From: Floccularia luteovirens
Taxonomy: Eukaryota; Basidiomycota; Agaricomycetes; Agaricales; Squamanitaceae
Direction of reading: 5' to 3'
Assembly: GCA_009739215.1 (NCBI GenBank)
Contig: VSJF01000004.1
Location: forward strand, 1,736,001-1,800,000
Length of the DNA: 64,000 bases
Part shown: one piece after another, positions 24,094 through 34,900 of the stretch
Layout of the letters: the number at the start of each line of letters is the position of its first letter
Position numbering within the stretch: the stretch's first letter is position 1
Notes under the pieces: generated by a model
The model's database searches: none
Seen by the model: only the letters and a program-made list of their open reading frames with translations
What the model was told of the DNA's origin: nothing
Made by a program: the position numbers and the translations under genes

Positions 24094-25060
24094 CTAACGT
24101 GCCGAGAGCATAGGTTGCCAGACACCGTAGGAAACTTCTTCTAAATGATGAAGCTGTACGCGATTCCAGACGATAGGGATAACGTTTGCCTGCAAAAAAA
24201 AGGGTGAAAAACATTGCATACTATATCAGAGGACTCATACCTGGAGGTAGTGGACACAGGCCCGGGACACCCTTCTGGCCAGGGTTTGTAGGTTTATGCG
24301 TCCATCTGAATAGCCATCCAGAGGAATTTCGTACGTTAATGATGAGTAGCCGGTCCACTACGAGAATAGAAGTGAGCAAGCAAGTAGTTCGGTATGTGCG
24401 GCTTTCCTTACCCGAACCCTCAGGTGAACTCTACCACGACTATCGGCATGTAGATCATGCATCGAATATGTGTCATGCCCGGAAAGTCGGACGTGCGATT
24501 GTGCTTCATCGAGGCTTATTCCAGCTGTGAAAGTGCCCTTTCGTTTAAATTTGATGTGGGTGGAGCTTGGACGACGAAACATATCTACTGGTGGCGGCCG
24601 TGTGGTAGTGAAAGAAACAGCCGAGTGGCGACGTTGACGGGGCCGAATCATGGGTGTCATCGCACCCATATGAGAGCTTGCCATCGACATTTGCCGTTCG
24701 TCAGGATAGTAGGGATCATGCATATCCAAGTCATCGTATGCTACGAAAAATATTGGTTGTGTTATGAAGAAAATTGGGAGAACAAAGGTAATTACGAGGG
24801 CCTGTAAGCCGATGGTTTAAGGGAACTACGGCGTTGGTTGGTGGTGGACCATATATTTGGTAAGACGGCTGTGGATACTTGTGAATGAATTAAAAAAGGA
24901 TCTGCATAAATGAACCAGGCTGTCTTACATCGCCGACCGACATTGCCTGTGGTTCTGAGAATACGCCTTGGTGCGAGAAGGGAGCACCATAGGCCATGGA
25001 CCCACGTCGGGACCTGGGGCGGTTGTAGACGTCATAACCGTCATAAGCAGAATACGCCAT
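24094..25060 (-). CDS. Conserved basidiomycete protein of unknown function (DUF6741-like)
   Basis: I recognise this as a conserved mushroom hypothetical protein, probably the family labelled DUF6741; the label is from memory and the role is unknown. Start MAYSAYDGYDVYNRPRSRRG (25060) begins a Tyr/Gly/Arg/Ser-rich disordered half that ends exon 1 at VGD. A middle exon (about 24800-24880) reads YPQPSYQIYGPPPTN. A further exon gives YDDLDMHDPYYPDERQMSM, RPRQRRHSAVSF and RRPSSTHIKFKRKG. The conserved folded part follows: TAGISLDEAQSHVRLSG, SMHDLHADSRGRVHLRVR, then across an intron WTGYSSLTYEIPL, RINLQTLARRVSRACVHYLQ, and VIPIVWNRVQLHHLEEVSYG, ending MLSAR. No membrane segment or enzyme motif is visible. 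A GT donor at the final codons means a further short exon is possible. Confidence 0.62.
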
Positions 25061-26270
25061 TCTTTGTGTATGTATCGACCGATTGTGGTGGTGGTGAACG
25101 GAAAGTGAGGGCAGAACAGTGGCTCTATGAGATCTGTTTAAATACGAAACATGGCTGTAACACAATGAGGTTTTACTGGCCAGGCGTGCATTCATACAAA
25201 CTGCCTCGAGGATATACTCAAGCAGGGGACAAAAGAGAGCAAAACAATGACAACCCGAGGTGTCAAATGAAGTGAAAGCACAAGAAGTGATGGCCTTGTT
25301 GGCTGAGGGATGAGCCACTGGGGATTGTGCTTAGCAAAACTGCTCACAGAAGATATTGTTATAAGCTGAGTTTCGGAATGCCTTCTTGACAGGGAAAGCT
25401 AGAAATAGAATTCGATTTATAAAGCAGATCGTTGTAGCAAGAGCCTGCCTGCATCGTGCGGATCCCGTTCCTATGTGTCGTAGAGAACGACCACTAAGAT
25501 CGGAAATGAAACTCCTGGGGCCATCGGAACAAGTGCAAGAGAATAGCCACCACTTCGGTTTTTCGCCTCATGGACATGGTGAGGTATCAACGCCATTTCG
25601 CGTGCTTTGAGACTTAATAAGAGGGTATAAACTCAGTCCTTGGAATCTGTCAACTCTTCTAAAAATGAAAAGTGTTTCCAGCTTCAACGCTAGCTTCAAC
25701 TTTGAAATTCGAACTTCGAATGTTCCTTGAAGTGTAAGATAAACGATGTGTTCGGATCAAGTTCGGATTCAAACATATCAGTTGGAATTTGAAGGCGATT
25801 CATGTAATGAATATTTTCTGATACTTACATTCCCATTGACCTGTAATCTTGAACTTTTACATGTATGCATCTTTCCATGGTAGTCTAAGAGTACAGAATG
25901 TGCAAAAAAAATGAGTGAATTGTTCGAAGTAATCCTAAATATTATTATAATTAAGTTAACTTGTTTTTGATCAGATATTATTCGAAAAATCTCAATCCGT
26001 ACAGTGTAAAGTTTTGCAATACATAGGTATATATTATATATGTCATGCAGTGTAGATATATCTTTGATTCTGCGGATATTAAAAAGTTCGAAAGAACACA
26101 AATGCATTTTCTGGCTCTCCATCTCGGAAATCACTGCTTCATCGATATGATAAATCTCTCAACAAGGCACTAAGTGTTTGTCACGTTACTGTCTGATGAG
26201 CATTAGTAACAACCCTGATACTTATTATATATTCTGTGTTCAAAGATGTGGGAAGTATTCGATATCAGAC
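25061..26270. other. Intergenic region upstream of FAD oxidoreductase 1
   Basis: 1.2 kb, AT-rich especially from 25620 to 26170. Short open frames show no domains and no exon logic. A TCACGTTA motif sits near 26181. No tRNA or repeat unit was recognised. Confidence 0.35.
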
Positions 26271-28062
26271 ATGTCTTCCATCACACAACTTGCAGAGAGC
26301 ATAAAAGGGGACGTGGTGACCCCCGATCATGATGAATACTCCAAAGCAATCGCTCGTTGGGCGAAGAACGCAGAACGTAAAGCAGCCATTGTTGTTTTCG
26401 TCAAGGACGTGAACGATATCATACTGGCGTTGGAATATGCAAAAGTGAATAAATTAGCCATCGCGGTTCGAGGAGGCGGTCATAGTCCAGGTGGAGCATC
26501 ATCGATTGAGGGGGGTCTTGTTATTGATCTGTCCAGATACTTCAATGGTGCGAGGGTCGATCCCGAAGCCAGGCTTGCTTATGTCGGCGGCGGCGCTCTG
26601 TGGGAGGTTGTTGATAAAACTGCAATTAAACATGGGTTAGCAACTGTGGCTGGTACCGTTAATCACGTATGTCACTCCTTTTCCCATTACAAATTGAAGC
26701 CGTAAAAAGTTCTATTTATAACCCAATGTTAGACCGGTGTCGGAGGGTCAGTTCACCATTTTTCCATCCCTACAAAACTCATGCTCCAAACATTGTCTTC
26801 CCAGTTTAACCCTTGGAGGCGGATACGGGTTCCTCTCTTCTGCACATGGAATGGTTGTGGATAATCTCACCCAAGTATGGCAAACCATCCTATGCAAGTT
26901 ATCGTTATCCTAACTGAGCATATTAAGGTCACAATCGTAACAGCAAATGGTTCGGTCTTGGTTGCTAATAAGGATCAGAACACCGACTTATTCTATGCCG
27001 TCAGAGGCGGAGGAGGTAACTTCGGGATTGTCACGGAATTTGTCCTCCAACTGCATCCTCAACGCTCAACTGTATACACCGGGCCACTGATATTCCCCGG
27101 TCCTTGCTTGGAAAAACTTATCGAAGTCACTAACCAATGGTGGGAAACAGCTGGAGATAAAGAAGGAATGCTCCAGGCGCTCACAACCTCCCCAGATGAA
27201 CATGTAAGTTTGCTTTCAGAAATTCGTCCTTGTCTCCTGATTTTTTTATTCACTAGCGCAACCCTATCATTGTTGTTTTACTCTTCTATAATGGGACAGA
27301 AGCTGAAGGAAGAGAAAATTACAAACGTTTCTTTGATCTTGGTACCTATAATAATTGTTGTGTATTTCATCACTCTTATATCCTGTAGGTCCTGTGGTCG
27401 ATGGAACGAAAGAATTCCCCTTCGAAGAATTAAATAGCCTTCAGGTAAGCAGTAATGTCTCCTTTACGTCAATATACTGACAATGTCTGTTTCTGTCCAG
27501 AACCCTATGGCTCCGCATGGGCAGGGGGTATACATGAAAGGAAGTGCACACCAAAAAGCCGAATATCAAACGATTTCAAAGGTGCACCAAAAAGTCGTTG
27601 AATTGACCAAAAGTAGTGGTATGGTCAACAATGTCGTTCTGGAATGGTTCCCTTTGTCAAAAGTGTCAGCTATATCTCCAAACACGACAGCATTCCGAAG
27701 AGATGGCAATGTTCCATCCATCCTGATCGTATTTACATGGGACCAAGAGAAAGGTGATAAGACAGATCAAGCCCGCACTCACACTTATGAAACCCTGGAT
27801 ATTCTCAAGCATGGTCAGATTGGGATGTCAGCTGAGCAAAGTTTGGGGTATAGCAATTATGGTAAGTCTAAAATGTCATGTTCTTGAGTTACATTTCCTA
27901 TAATTGAATATCCCAGACTTTGACGGATCTGGCGAAAATGGGGCTGCGGCAGACAGGGCGAAACTTGTTTTCGGACATAACTATCCGAGATTGCAACAGA
28001 TAAAAAAGATATATGATCCAGATAATATTTTCAACAAATGGTTCCCGATAGTTCCTGCATGA
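26271..28062 (+). CDS. FAD-linked oxidoreductase, BBE-like (copy 1)
   Basis: PCMH/VAO-superfamily flavoenzyme with a berberine-bridge C-terminal element; such enzymes oxidise alcohols, sugars or secondary metabolites. MSSITQLAESIKGDVVTPD starts at 26271 with no signal peptide. The FAD domain shows ARWAKNAERKAAIVVFVKDV and the pyrophosphate loop AVRGGGHSPGGASS, whose His is the usual 8-alpha-FAD attachment site. GLVIDLSRYFNGARVDPE and YVGGGALWEVVDKTA follow. Introns then give NHTGVGG and LTLGGGYGFLSS, with no Cys at the second covalent-FAD position seen in bicovalent BBE enzymes. Then FYAVRGGGGNFGIVTEFVL. The substrate domain runs through WWETAGDKEGMLQAL, NPMAPHGQGVYMKG and FTWDQEKGDKT. The BBE element reads FGHNYPRLQQIKKIYDPDN followed by IFNKWFPIVPA. 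About seven introns, all of which close cleanly. Closely paralogous to the gene at 29110. Confidence 0.88.
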
Positions 28063-28503
28063 CAATAAGGGTCTTAAGGCCGTCCTTTCTGAACAGCAGA
28101 ACCCGCTACTTTTTTTCTGTCGTCGTTTAATAGTTTGAATTTGATAAAACGGCGTTATTATAAAACAAGTATTTACACTAAAATACAAAAATGCCAGTAT
28201 TGTATATACTGTGTTTGATACTTTTCGTCGAATTCTCAGCCGAGGTTTTATTCAATGTTAGTGTCATTATCAGAGCTCGGTACGTCAGATTCAACGACGA
28301 GACAGATGCTAACCAGAAAGAAAACACACCGTGATATAACCGATATTTAGACGAAAGAATCGAAAGACGAGGGCTCGTCGAAGACAGATGAAGAGAGTAG
28401 TGGAAACGATACCCCATTGAGGCGTGATGCGTTTGCTTAATGCTTAAATTTTTTTTCACACAGGTTCGATTTCATGGGAAAACGTGAAATTTAGTGGCCT
28501 ATA

Positions 28504-28609
28504 CACTGCGGGAGCCCAAACCTGTTTTGTCCGGAAACAGTAATTAAGAAAAATGTTTAGTGTTTCTCATGCCTTTTTCTTTGAGAAAAATGTTACCTGT
28601 TTCTAGCTG
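28504..28609 (+). repeat. Left terminal inverted repeat of the MITE-like element
   Basis: Pairs with 28778-28882 in inverted orientation. Shared blocks include GGAAACAG, TAATTAAGAAAAATGTT versus GAATTAAGAAAAATGTT, AGTGTTTCTCA, GCCTTTTTCTTTG and the inner end GTTACCTGTTT.TAGCTG. Confidence 0.78.
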
Positions 28610-28777
28610 AAAAAGATGATGTAGAAACAGGTATTCTTTATCTGATTATAATCTACTAGAAACAGGAATACTATATCTATTTCTAGCAAAAAGGTATACT
28701 TTTAAAAAGAATAAGATATCACCCAGGGGCCCGGTAACACCCGAAGCAAACACCTCCCCATCCTCTGAGTTGCATTT

Positions 28778-28882
28778 CAGCTAAAAACAGGTAACCTTTT
28801 CCCAAAGAAAAAGGCGTGAGAAACACTGAACATTTTTCTTAATTCCTGTTTCCGGCCGATACAGGTACTGGCGCCTGCAGTG
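28778..28882 (-). repeat. Right terminal inverted repeat of the MITE-like element
   Basis: Reverse complement matches 28504-28609 over its whole length with scattered substitutions and one or two short indels. The two arms could fold into a long hairpin of about 100 bp with a roughly 170-nt loop. Confidence 0.78.
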
Positions 28883-29109
28883 ATATATATATATGGAACC
28901 CACTACTTACGTAGCGGGAATATTTTTAGGACTAACGTAACTCATGATGCATGATCATTAGTCTCAGAAGGCAGCTCGGCAGGCAACAATCCGTCTCAGA
29001 TTACTTTAGGATTCGGACGGTTGCACTTCCTACCCTCTTTATTTTTACGTAGGTAAGGCATTTATAATATGGATGCATTCCAATAATCCTAGCTGAAAAG
29101 TATTTCGTT

Positions 29110-30887
29110 ATGGCAGATTTCACTACACTCAAAACTGATCTCGAGGGTGATTTTATCACGGCGTCCGACCCCGACTATGACAATGCTATAACACGTTGGG
29201 CTCTTAATGCCCGTCGCAAGGCAGGAGCAGTAGTGTTCGTCAAGAACAACGAAGACGTTTCAAGATCAATTTTATTTGCTAAAGGAGCTAACATCGAAAT
29301 TGCAATTCGTGGTGGTGGTCACAATAGCGCGGGTGCCTCTTCAACTGAAGGCGGTCTTGTGATTGACTTGTCCCGTCATCTCAATGGCGTGAAAATCGAT
29401 GCCGAAAAGAAACTTGCATACATTGACGGAGGTGCACTTTGGGAACAGGTTGATAAAGCTGCTATCGAGCATGGCCTGGCCACAGTTTCCGGTACTGTGA
29501 ATCATGTAAGAATTTCTCGAGTCAGTGATCGTGATTGTGCCTCTAATGCAAATGTAGACAGGCGTTGGAGGGTGGGTTTCAGCATGGCACAGCTTGCGAT
29601 ATCCTTACTTAACGTTTGTAGTCTTACTCTTGGTGGAGGGATTGGTTGGCTCAGTGGCAAGTACGGACTAGTGATTGATAACCTTGTTCAGGTATGCACC
29701 ACAATGTTATCTCTTATAAGCACTTTATTAAATAACTATACAGGTGACAGTGGTCTCCGCTGATGGCTGTGTCCGTACCGCAAGTGACACTGAGAATTCT
29801 GACTTATTCTTCGGCATTAGGGGTGGCGGCTGTAATTTTGGTATCGTCACCCAATTTGTCCTTCAATTGTATCCGCAGCGCCGCACTGTTTGGGCTGGGT
29901 GTTTGGTTTTCTCCGAAAACAAACTTGAAGATCTTGTCAAGATTATGGATGCAATGTGGTCAAAAGGCTTATCAGAGAAAGAATCCGTCATGCAAGTCCT
30001 CTCCGGTGAAGAAAAAGCAGTGAGAACAACTGTTCTACTGGCCATTTCCGAAAGGCTTATACCATGCGATCTAGCTAAGCATCATGACCCTTATTTTCTA
30101 CAATGGTACAGGAGCCGAAGGTAGAGAGAATTTCAAAGCTTTCTATGACCTTGGTAAATTTCACTCTTCTGGTGAAGCTGTGATTTTATACTAAATAGTC
30201 AACCGTAGGACCCGTAGCAGATTATACTCGGGAAATGCCATATGAAGACCTCAATGCCATGCAGGTAGGCAGCAATCATTACTTTGCGTACCGGAAGCAT
30301 AACTACATGGATATGCACAGAATCCTCATGTTGAACGTGGTAAAGGGCGGACTTTCAAGGGAGTGTTTCAGAAGAGGCCGGATATGCCATCAATCAAAGA
30401 AGCTGCACTACAAGTCATTGCACTTTCCAATGAGGAACATAAAGTCAGCCTCATCATGGAGTATTACTCCCTTAATAAAATCGAAAGTGTCCCGAATGGT
30501 GGATGTGCTTACATTAGGGGTGGTGGTGCAAACAACTTTGCAGTTGTGACGTGGGAGAAAGACACTCCTGAAAACACTATACATGGCCGCAAGATTGCCA
30601 GACAAATCGCGGGGATAATTTGTAAAGGACAGGAAGCATACCTCGGGTCTCAGAATATAGGATACGGAAATTATGGTGGGTGTCTCCATGTGCCACGGTC
30701 ATTGATGATGCTGAAGGTGTTCTGGTTTCCAGACCAGGATGGAGAAATGGAGGGTGATTGCGAGGCCCCCACAAACAAATCGGAGATTTTGTTTGGAGTT
30801 AACTATCCGCGGTTACAACAGCTGAAGAAGAAGTATGACCCGTATAACATGTTTTGCAAGTGGTTCCCTATTACTCCTGCGGCGTGA
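29110..30887 (+). CDS. FAD-linked oxidoreductase, BBE-like (copy 2)
   Basis: Paralogue of the gene at 26271 with the same architecture and intron plan. Starts MADFTTLKTDLEGDFITAS. The FAD domain has TRWALNARRKAGAVVFVK, the loop AIRGGGHNSAGASS with the FAD-attaching His, GLVIDLSRHLNGVKID, and IDGGALWEQVDKAA. Introns give NHTGVGG and LTLGGGIGWLSGKYGL, again without the second covalent Cys, then FFGIRGGGCNFGIVTQFVL. The later part includes GRENFKAFYDLG, NPHVERGKGRTFKGVF (after an intron near 30264-30320) and AVVTWEKDTPENT. The BBE element is FGVNYPRLQQLKKKYDPYN followed by MFCKWFPITPAA. Unlike copy 1 it has an extra Gly-rich insertion (GGCAYIRGGGANNF). Every intron closes in frame, so it looks functional. 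The tandem arrangement implies local duplication; substrate unknown. Confidence 0.88.
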
Positions 30888-31003
30888 GCGCATTGTGCTA
30901 TATTGTAATTACAATATGTGGAGTTCTTGCTATGATGTCATTGTAAAACATGGTGTTCTTTGCTCGTCAAACCACATTTTGTCTCCTCCAAATAACACAT
31001 TCG

Positions 31004-31515
31004 ATGAGTCCAAGCAGGCTACGTTTACTTCATGCTACACAGACCTTCTGCAACGCTTTTGCAGAAAAACATGATATTTCGGAGATTTTGTCCCTCTTCT
31101 CGAAGACTCACCAGGTGTCTGTGATTGAACATGGAGACACACGGCTTGCCTCATTCCTTGGAAAACCATTTGTAGGGTTGATAGGGGTACGGAATTATTT
31201 TGAAGATATTGGTTCTTTGCTCTCATATGAGAACATTGAGTTTTCTGAATTCACTGTCGACTCCGAAGTCTCTAGGGTGACGTGTAAGGGGAAGGGTAAC
31301 TTCACATGGCTCAACACGGGGGAGAGCTGGAGCGAAGTGTTTATATATATGCTTGATTTTGATGATGAGTTGAAGGTGGTGCTGTATGAGGTCTGGGCGG
31401 ACACTGGTTCTGCGTATCTTGCGCGGCTTGGAAAATTGAAAGAAGTTTCGTGGTTCTATATTTTGTTCCGATTATACTCTGACACGTACATAAGCTTGAA
31501 AAATCTGACAGGTAG
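31004..31515 (+). CDS. SnoaL/NTF2-like small protein
   Basis: Small alpha+beta protein resembling the SnoaL-like/NTF2 superfamily (polyketide cyclases, isomerases, dehydratases, or non-catalytic binding proteins). MSPSRLRLLHATQTFCNAF starts 117 bases after copy 2 of the FAD oxidoreductase. Typical features are the helix FCNAFAEKHDISEILSLFSK, GDTRLASFLGKPFVGLIGVR, NYFEDIGSLLSY, and beta strands ending VLYEVWADTGSAYLARLGKL. A 50-nt intron (31445-31494, CTCTGAC branch-like site, AAG acceptor) gives the end KLKELEKSDR with a stop at 31513. Without splicing the frame runs on to 31825 with unrelated, non-conserved sequence, so I prefer the spliced form. Predicted length is 152 residues. Proximity to the oxidoreductases suggests, but does not prove, a shared pathway. 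Confidence 0.72.
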
Positions 31516-31973
31516 CTGGAATCTCCACAGCAATATGTCATCCGTGTACAGTTCACGAATTTTGTATCATTCGATAGCACGAAAGGATAGGTTTGGGAGT
31601 ACTGCTTCTGCATGTTATATGTCACGATCAAACGGTTTTGACGGGTTCAATATTTCATGGAATCAAAGACGCGCTTCTGTTGCGTTTCAGTTGCCAATAT
31701 TTAAACATTCCATTCCAATAAGTGCAACTTTGAAAAGAGCATCCATGAATTCACAACCTTCAAGCATCATTTCACAAGTTAAGACTGTGACCGATTACAT
31801 TTTAAATGGTATTTTTTTAAGTTGATAAATTGAATTATTTCCATAAACGCGAGCAGTCACATTTGTGACAGCAAGCACCTTGTCACGTCTGCTTCGAGGT
31901 CAGCAACCAGGTCATCAACACAGCTCTCCTTGCCGCCACCGATTTTTTATTGTTCACGCTTCCATCAGTTGGA
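31516..31973. other. Spacer between SnoaL-like gene and MRC1
   Basis: 460 bases; open frame continues from the upstream gene but has no recognisable content. The last 130 bases hold GTCACG repeats and AACGCGAG near 31848, possible MRC1 promoter sequence. Confidence 0.35.
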
Positions 31974-34900
31974 ATGCCAGTGAATAAGGGACTTTCAATT
32001 GTGGCAGATTCTACTATCTTGTCATCACCTCAACCTGAGGCTGTTGTGGAGGTAGTGACGCGTGCTGCTCGCACATATGGACGTCGCTCGCGGCCTTTAG
32101 AAGAGACGAACTTGACGTTATACCCTTCCCTCTCCGAGTCCATTTCCAAGCGCAACGTATACAAAACTGGGCGCCAGGATGAAGACGATGAAGTACCACC
32201 AAGCCCTCCGTCACAGCAACTTGACGCTGATCTTGCAGATGATGAATGCGAGGAGGACAGAAGTGCTAGAAACCAGCCAAAATTTCGGTTCAAATGGCAA
32301 GAACAACTGGCCGAAATAGACAGACTTGCAGAAATAGATACGGGACATCCTGATTCTGATAAACCTCTCAAACGTCTTGTCCCCCAATTCGGACAACCAG
32401 TATTGCTCCAGCAATCCGCTAACACAGATATCGTTTCTAGAACGCGTCCCACAACCCCTTCTTCCATCACACCTTTTGATGATATCTTTTCTGGCCCATC
32501 AATTCCTACAGCAGACCACGCTTCTCAGTTTGAAGAAACAATCGAGACGCAGTCATCCCGTTCTTTGTCCCCTGATATCATACCAGTTCGCCGGCGTAAA
32601 ACCAAACGTGTCGTAGCTCAAAATTCAGATACAGATACTGGAAGCCTGCAACCTAACAAAAACACGCCTTCTGGTGGCGCCTCATCAGATAACCCCTATC
32701 CTATTACTACTCCAAAAACAGTTTCATCTCCTACTCCACCAACTTCTGACGATGAGATGCCTGCAGAAGTTATGCCCAAAGTTAATTTGAAGGGAAAGAG
32801 AAGGGCTGATATACGACATAGCGTCCTCCCACTTAATTTTGAGGAGGGATCAGTAAATGTTGCGCCGAACAATCAGGGGAGAAGAGTTTCAAGGAAGACT
32901 TCTTCCAAGATCAAGGTAAAGCGAAGTCTACGTTTCATATAGACTCGATTTGATGTTTCTCATTACCAGCCTCTGACAAAGAAAGACAGAAAAGAGATGT
33001 TGAGAGACCGAGCTCGGCTCGTTTCTGAACAAGCAATATCTATCCAGAAGGTAGACAATAGCAACAGATATAGCTTGTCGAATCTCTTTACCACATTGAA
33101 GTAAATTCTCTTTCTAAATATTTTATTCTGTAAAAATGACCTATATCTTGCTATAGGTCTCACAAAAGCTTGGGTCAAGTTTCGTCTGATCCAATCTGTG
33201 ATTTTTCTTCTCCGCACACCCATCAGGAAGATGATATCGCTATCGTTGGCTTAAAGCAAGTTGCAAACTTACATGTGAGCCGTACCAATCTGCCAAAAAT
33301 ATCAGAGCGGGCATTGCGGGCATCGACATCCAGACAGTTACGAGTATTATCAGATTCTGATTCAGAGATGCCAACTATTGGACAAGCTCTGATTGGAAGT
33401 GACATATCATTGGAAATGGAACGCCAGCGGACCGCGTTGTTAGAAAAAAAGAAGGTAATTCTAGCACATCAACAGCAAGTACGGACGAGCATTGTGGCTA
33501 GCGAAGATGAAGATGATCTTGTGGTTATTGCTTCTGAAAATACTGTCAAACATGAGGAAGTTCCAACTAGGGCAGGACCTACCAAAGTCTCCGAGGGCCG
33601 CAAGCGCCAAATGAACCTAGGCGGAATTGGTGTCTCTGAACAGTTGAAGTCTCCTGGAGCCAATAAAAACTCTTCCATTGGCTTCGAGACCATCCTCGTC
33701 AATACTTCTCGGCAAGGGCACAACAAAAAGGCTCTGACACAGTCGGAATTGAACAAAATCCTGACGACTAGGGTTAAACAAGTGAATCATACATTGACGA
33801 GGAGTAAAGAAGAGGATTGGCGTAGATACGGAGGAAAAGAACTCACAACTGAGAAGGATGGTGGAGGAACAGTCGCTGATACATGGTTGGCATACGCGGA
33901 ACAGGGTCTCAAGATTGCAGAGTCGAGAGGGCCAACTTTGGAGTCTCCTGCTGATGATGACAATGACTCTGACTCCGACGGGGATTGGGCACCACAGTTA
34001 CTGGGGTCCGCAAGTCCACGTAGTGACATGGAGCAAGACGGACTCAACGATATTTTAATCGGGCAGGGCGGAAAGGGGGAGACCGTAGTTAACGAAAACG
34101 AGGATGAACCTACGATGTCTGACGATAATGACATGAGAGTCTCCCACCATAGGAAGATTGTATTAGATTCCGACGATCCATCTGAAAATTCCGATGTAGA
34201 GAACAGATCACCTGGCCCATCATATTCACGGCGAGAACGCAAGCTTCAACCTGTAGGTGGGCAAACCTGGTCTTCCCGTGTCTCTCAAGATGAGGAAAGC
34301 GAAGTTGGTCCATTATCTACATCCCCGAGTAATAGGGCTCATCTACATCGACGTTCGACCTCTTCGTTCGATGAACAAAATGAAGACGAGAATGATAAGG
34401 AAAATAATACCCGACTTATGTTCGACCGTTCTGAGGACAAAGAAAATAAGGCTGTTGCGCGTCATGGTGCAATTAATAGAACACTGATAGGCTCCATATC
34501 AGGACCAACCGTTAGTGTCATTAGAACGGCACCATTATCTCCCTCTTCGGATTTCGATGCCGATCAGAGTTTCACTCACGAAAGGAGACAAAGTATACGA
34601 AAACCTTTCAAGGAAATCGTGTCACCAGGGAGTCCATTGGCATCCAATTCAGAACCAAGCAACCTTACACAATCATTCGTGCGTCAAATAGGGCCAATAT
34701 CACAATCTCCTAGAATCAATTCTCCCACCTCCGTTGCGCTAAAGAGCGGATTTTCGCAATTTCCAGATGATGGTGACGATGTATTTGGAGCCGCCCCACT
34801 ACTTCAGCCTAGTTTCTCAGACTTGTTTGAATCTGGAACTGCAAAGCAGGGATTTACAAATAGCGTCAGTAACAAAAGTGGATCGAATTCCTTAGGGTCA

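Larger units (their letters stand above)
28504..28882. mobile_element. MITE-like element with ~105-bp terminal inverted repeats (CACTG ends, possible CACTA-type)
   Basis: A 379-bp AT-rich element without coding capacity. The left arm (28504-28609) and right arm (28778-28882) are inverted copies: left starts CACTGCGGGAGCCCAAACC and the right arm on the other strand starts CACTGCAGGCGCCAGTACC, with roughly 85-90% identity throughout by eye. The outer CACTG and flanking ATA trinucleotides (28501-28503 and 28883-28885) fit the 3-bp target duplication of CACTA/EnSpm elements, although ATA in AT-rich DNA is weak evidence. The centre contains repeated TAGAAACAGG-like units. No transposase is in the window, so this would be non-autonomous. 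It lies between the two FAD oxidoreductase paralogues. Confidence 0.75.

Noticed and set aside
28870..28895. TATATATATA run as a promoter TATA box for FAD oxidoreductase 2
   Set aside because: It lies more than 200 bases from the start codon and overlaps the MITE boundary, so it is more simply the AT-rich target site.
31516..31825. Read-through extension of the SnoaL-like gene
   Set aside because: A well-formed 50-nt intron ends the protein at 31515; the extension has no conserved content and is likely 3' UTR.
32030..32470. Minus-strand open frame opposite MRC1
   Set aside because: Low-complexity Ser-rich translation with no domain; the plus strand encodes MRC1 across the same interval.
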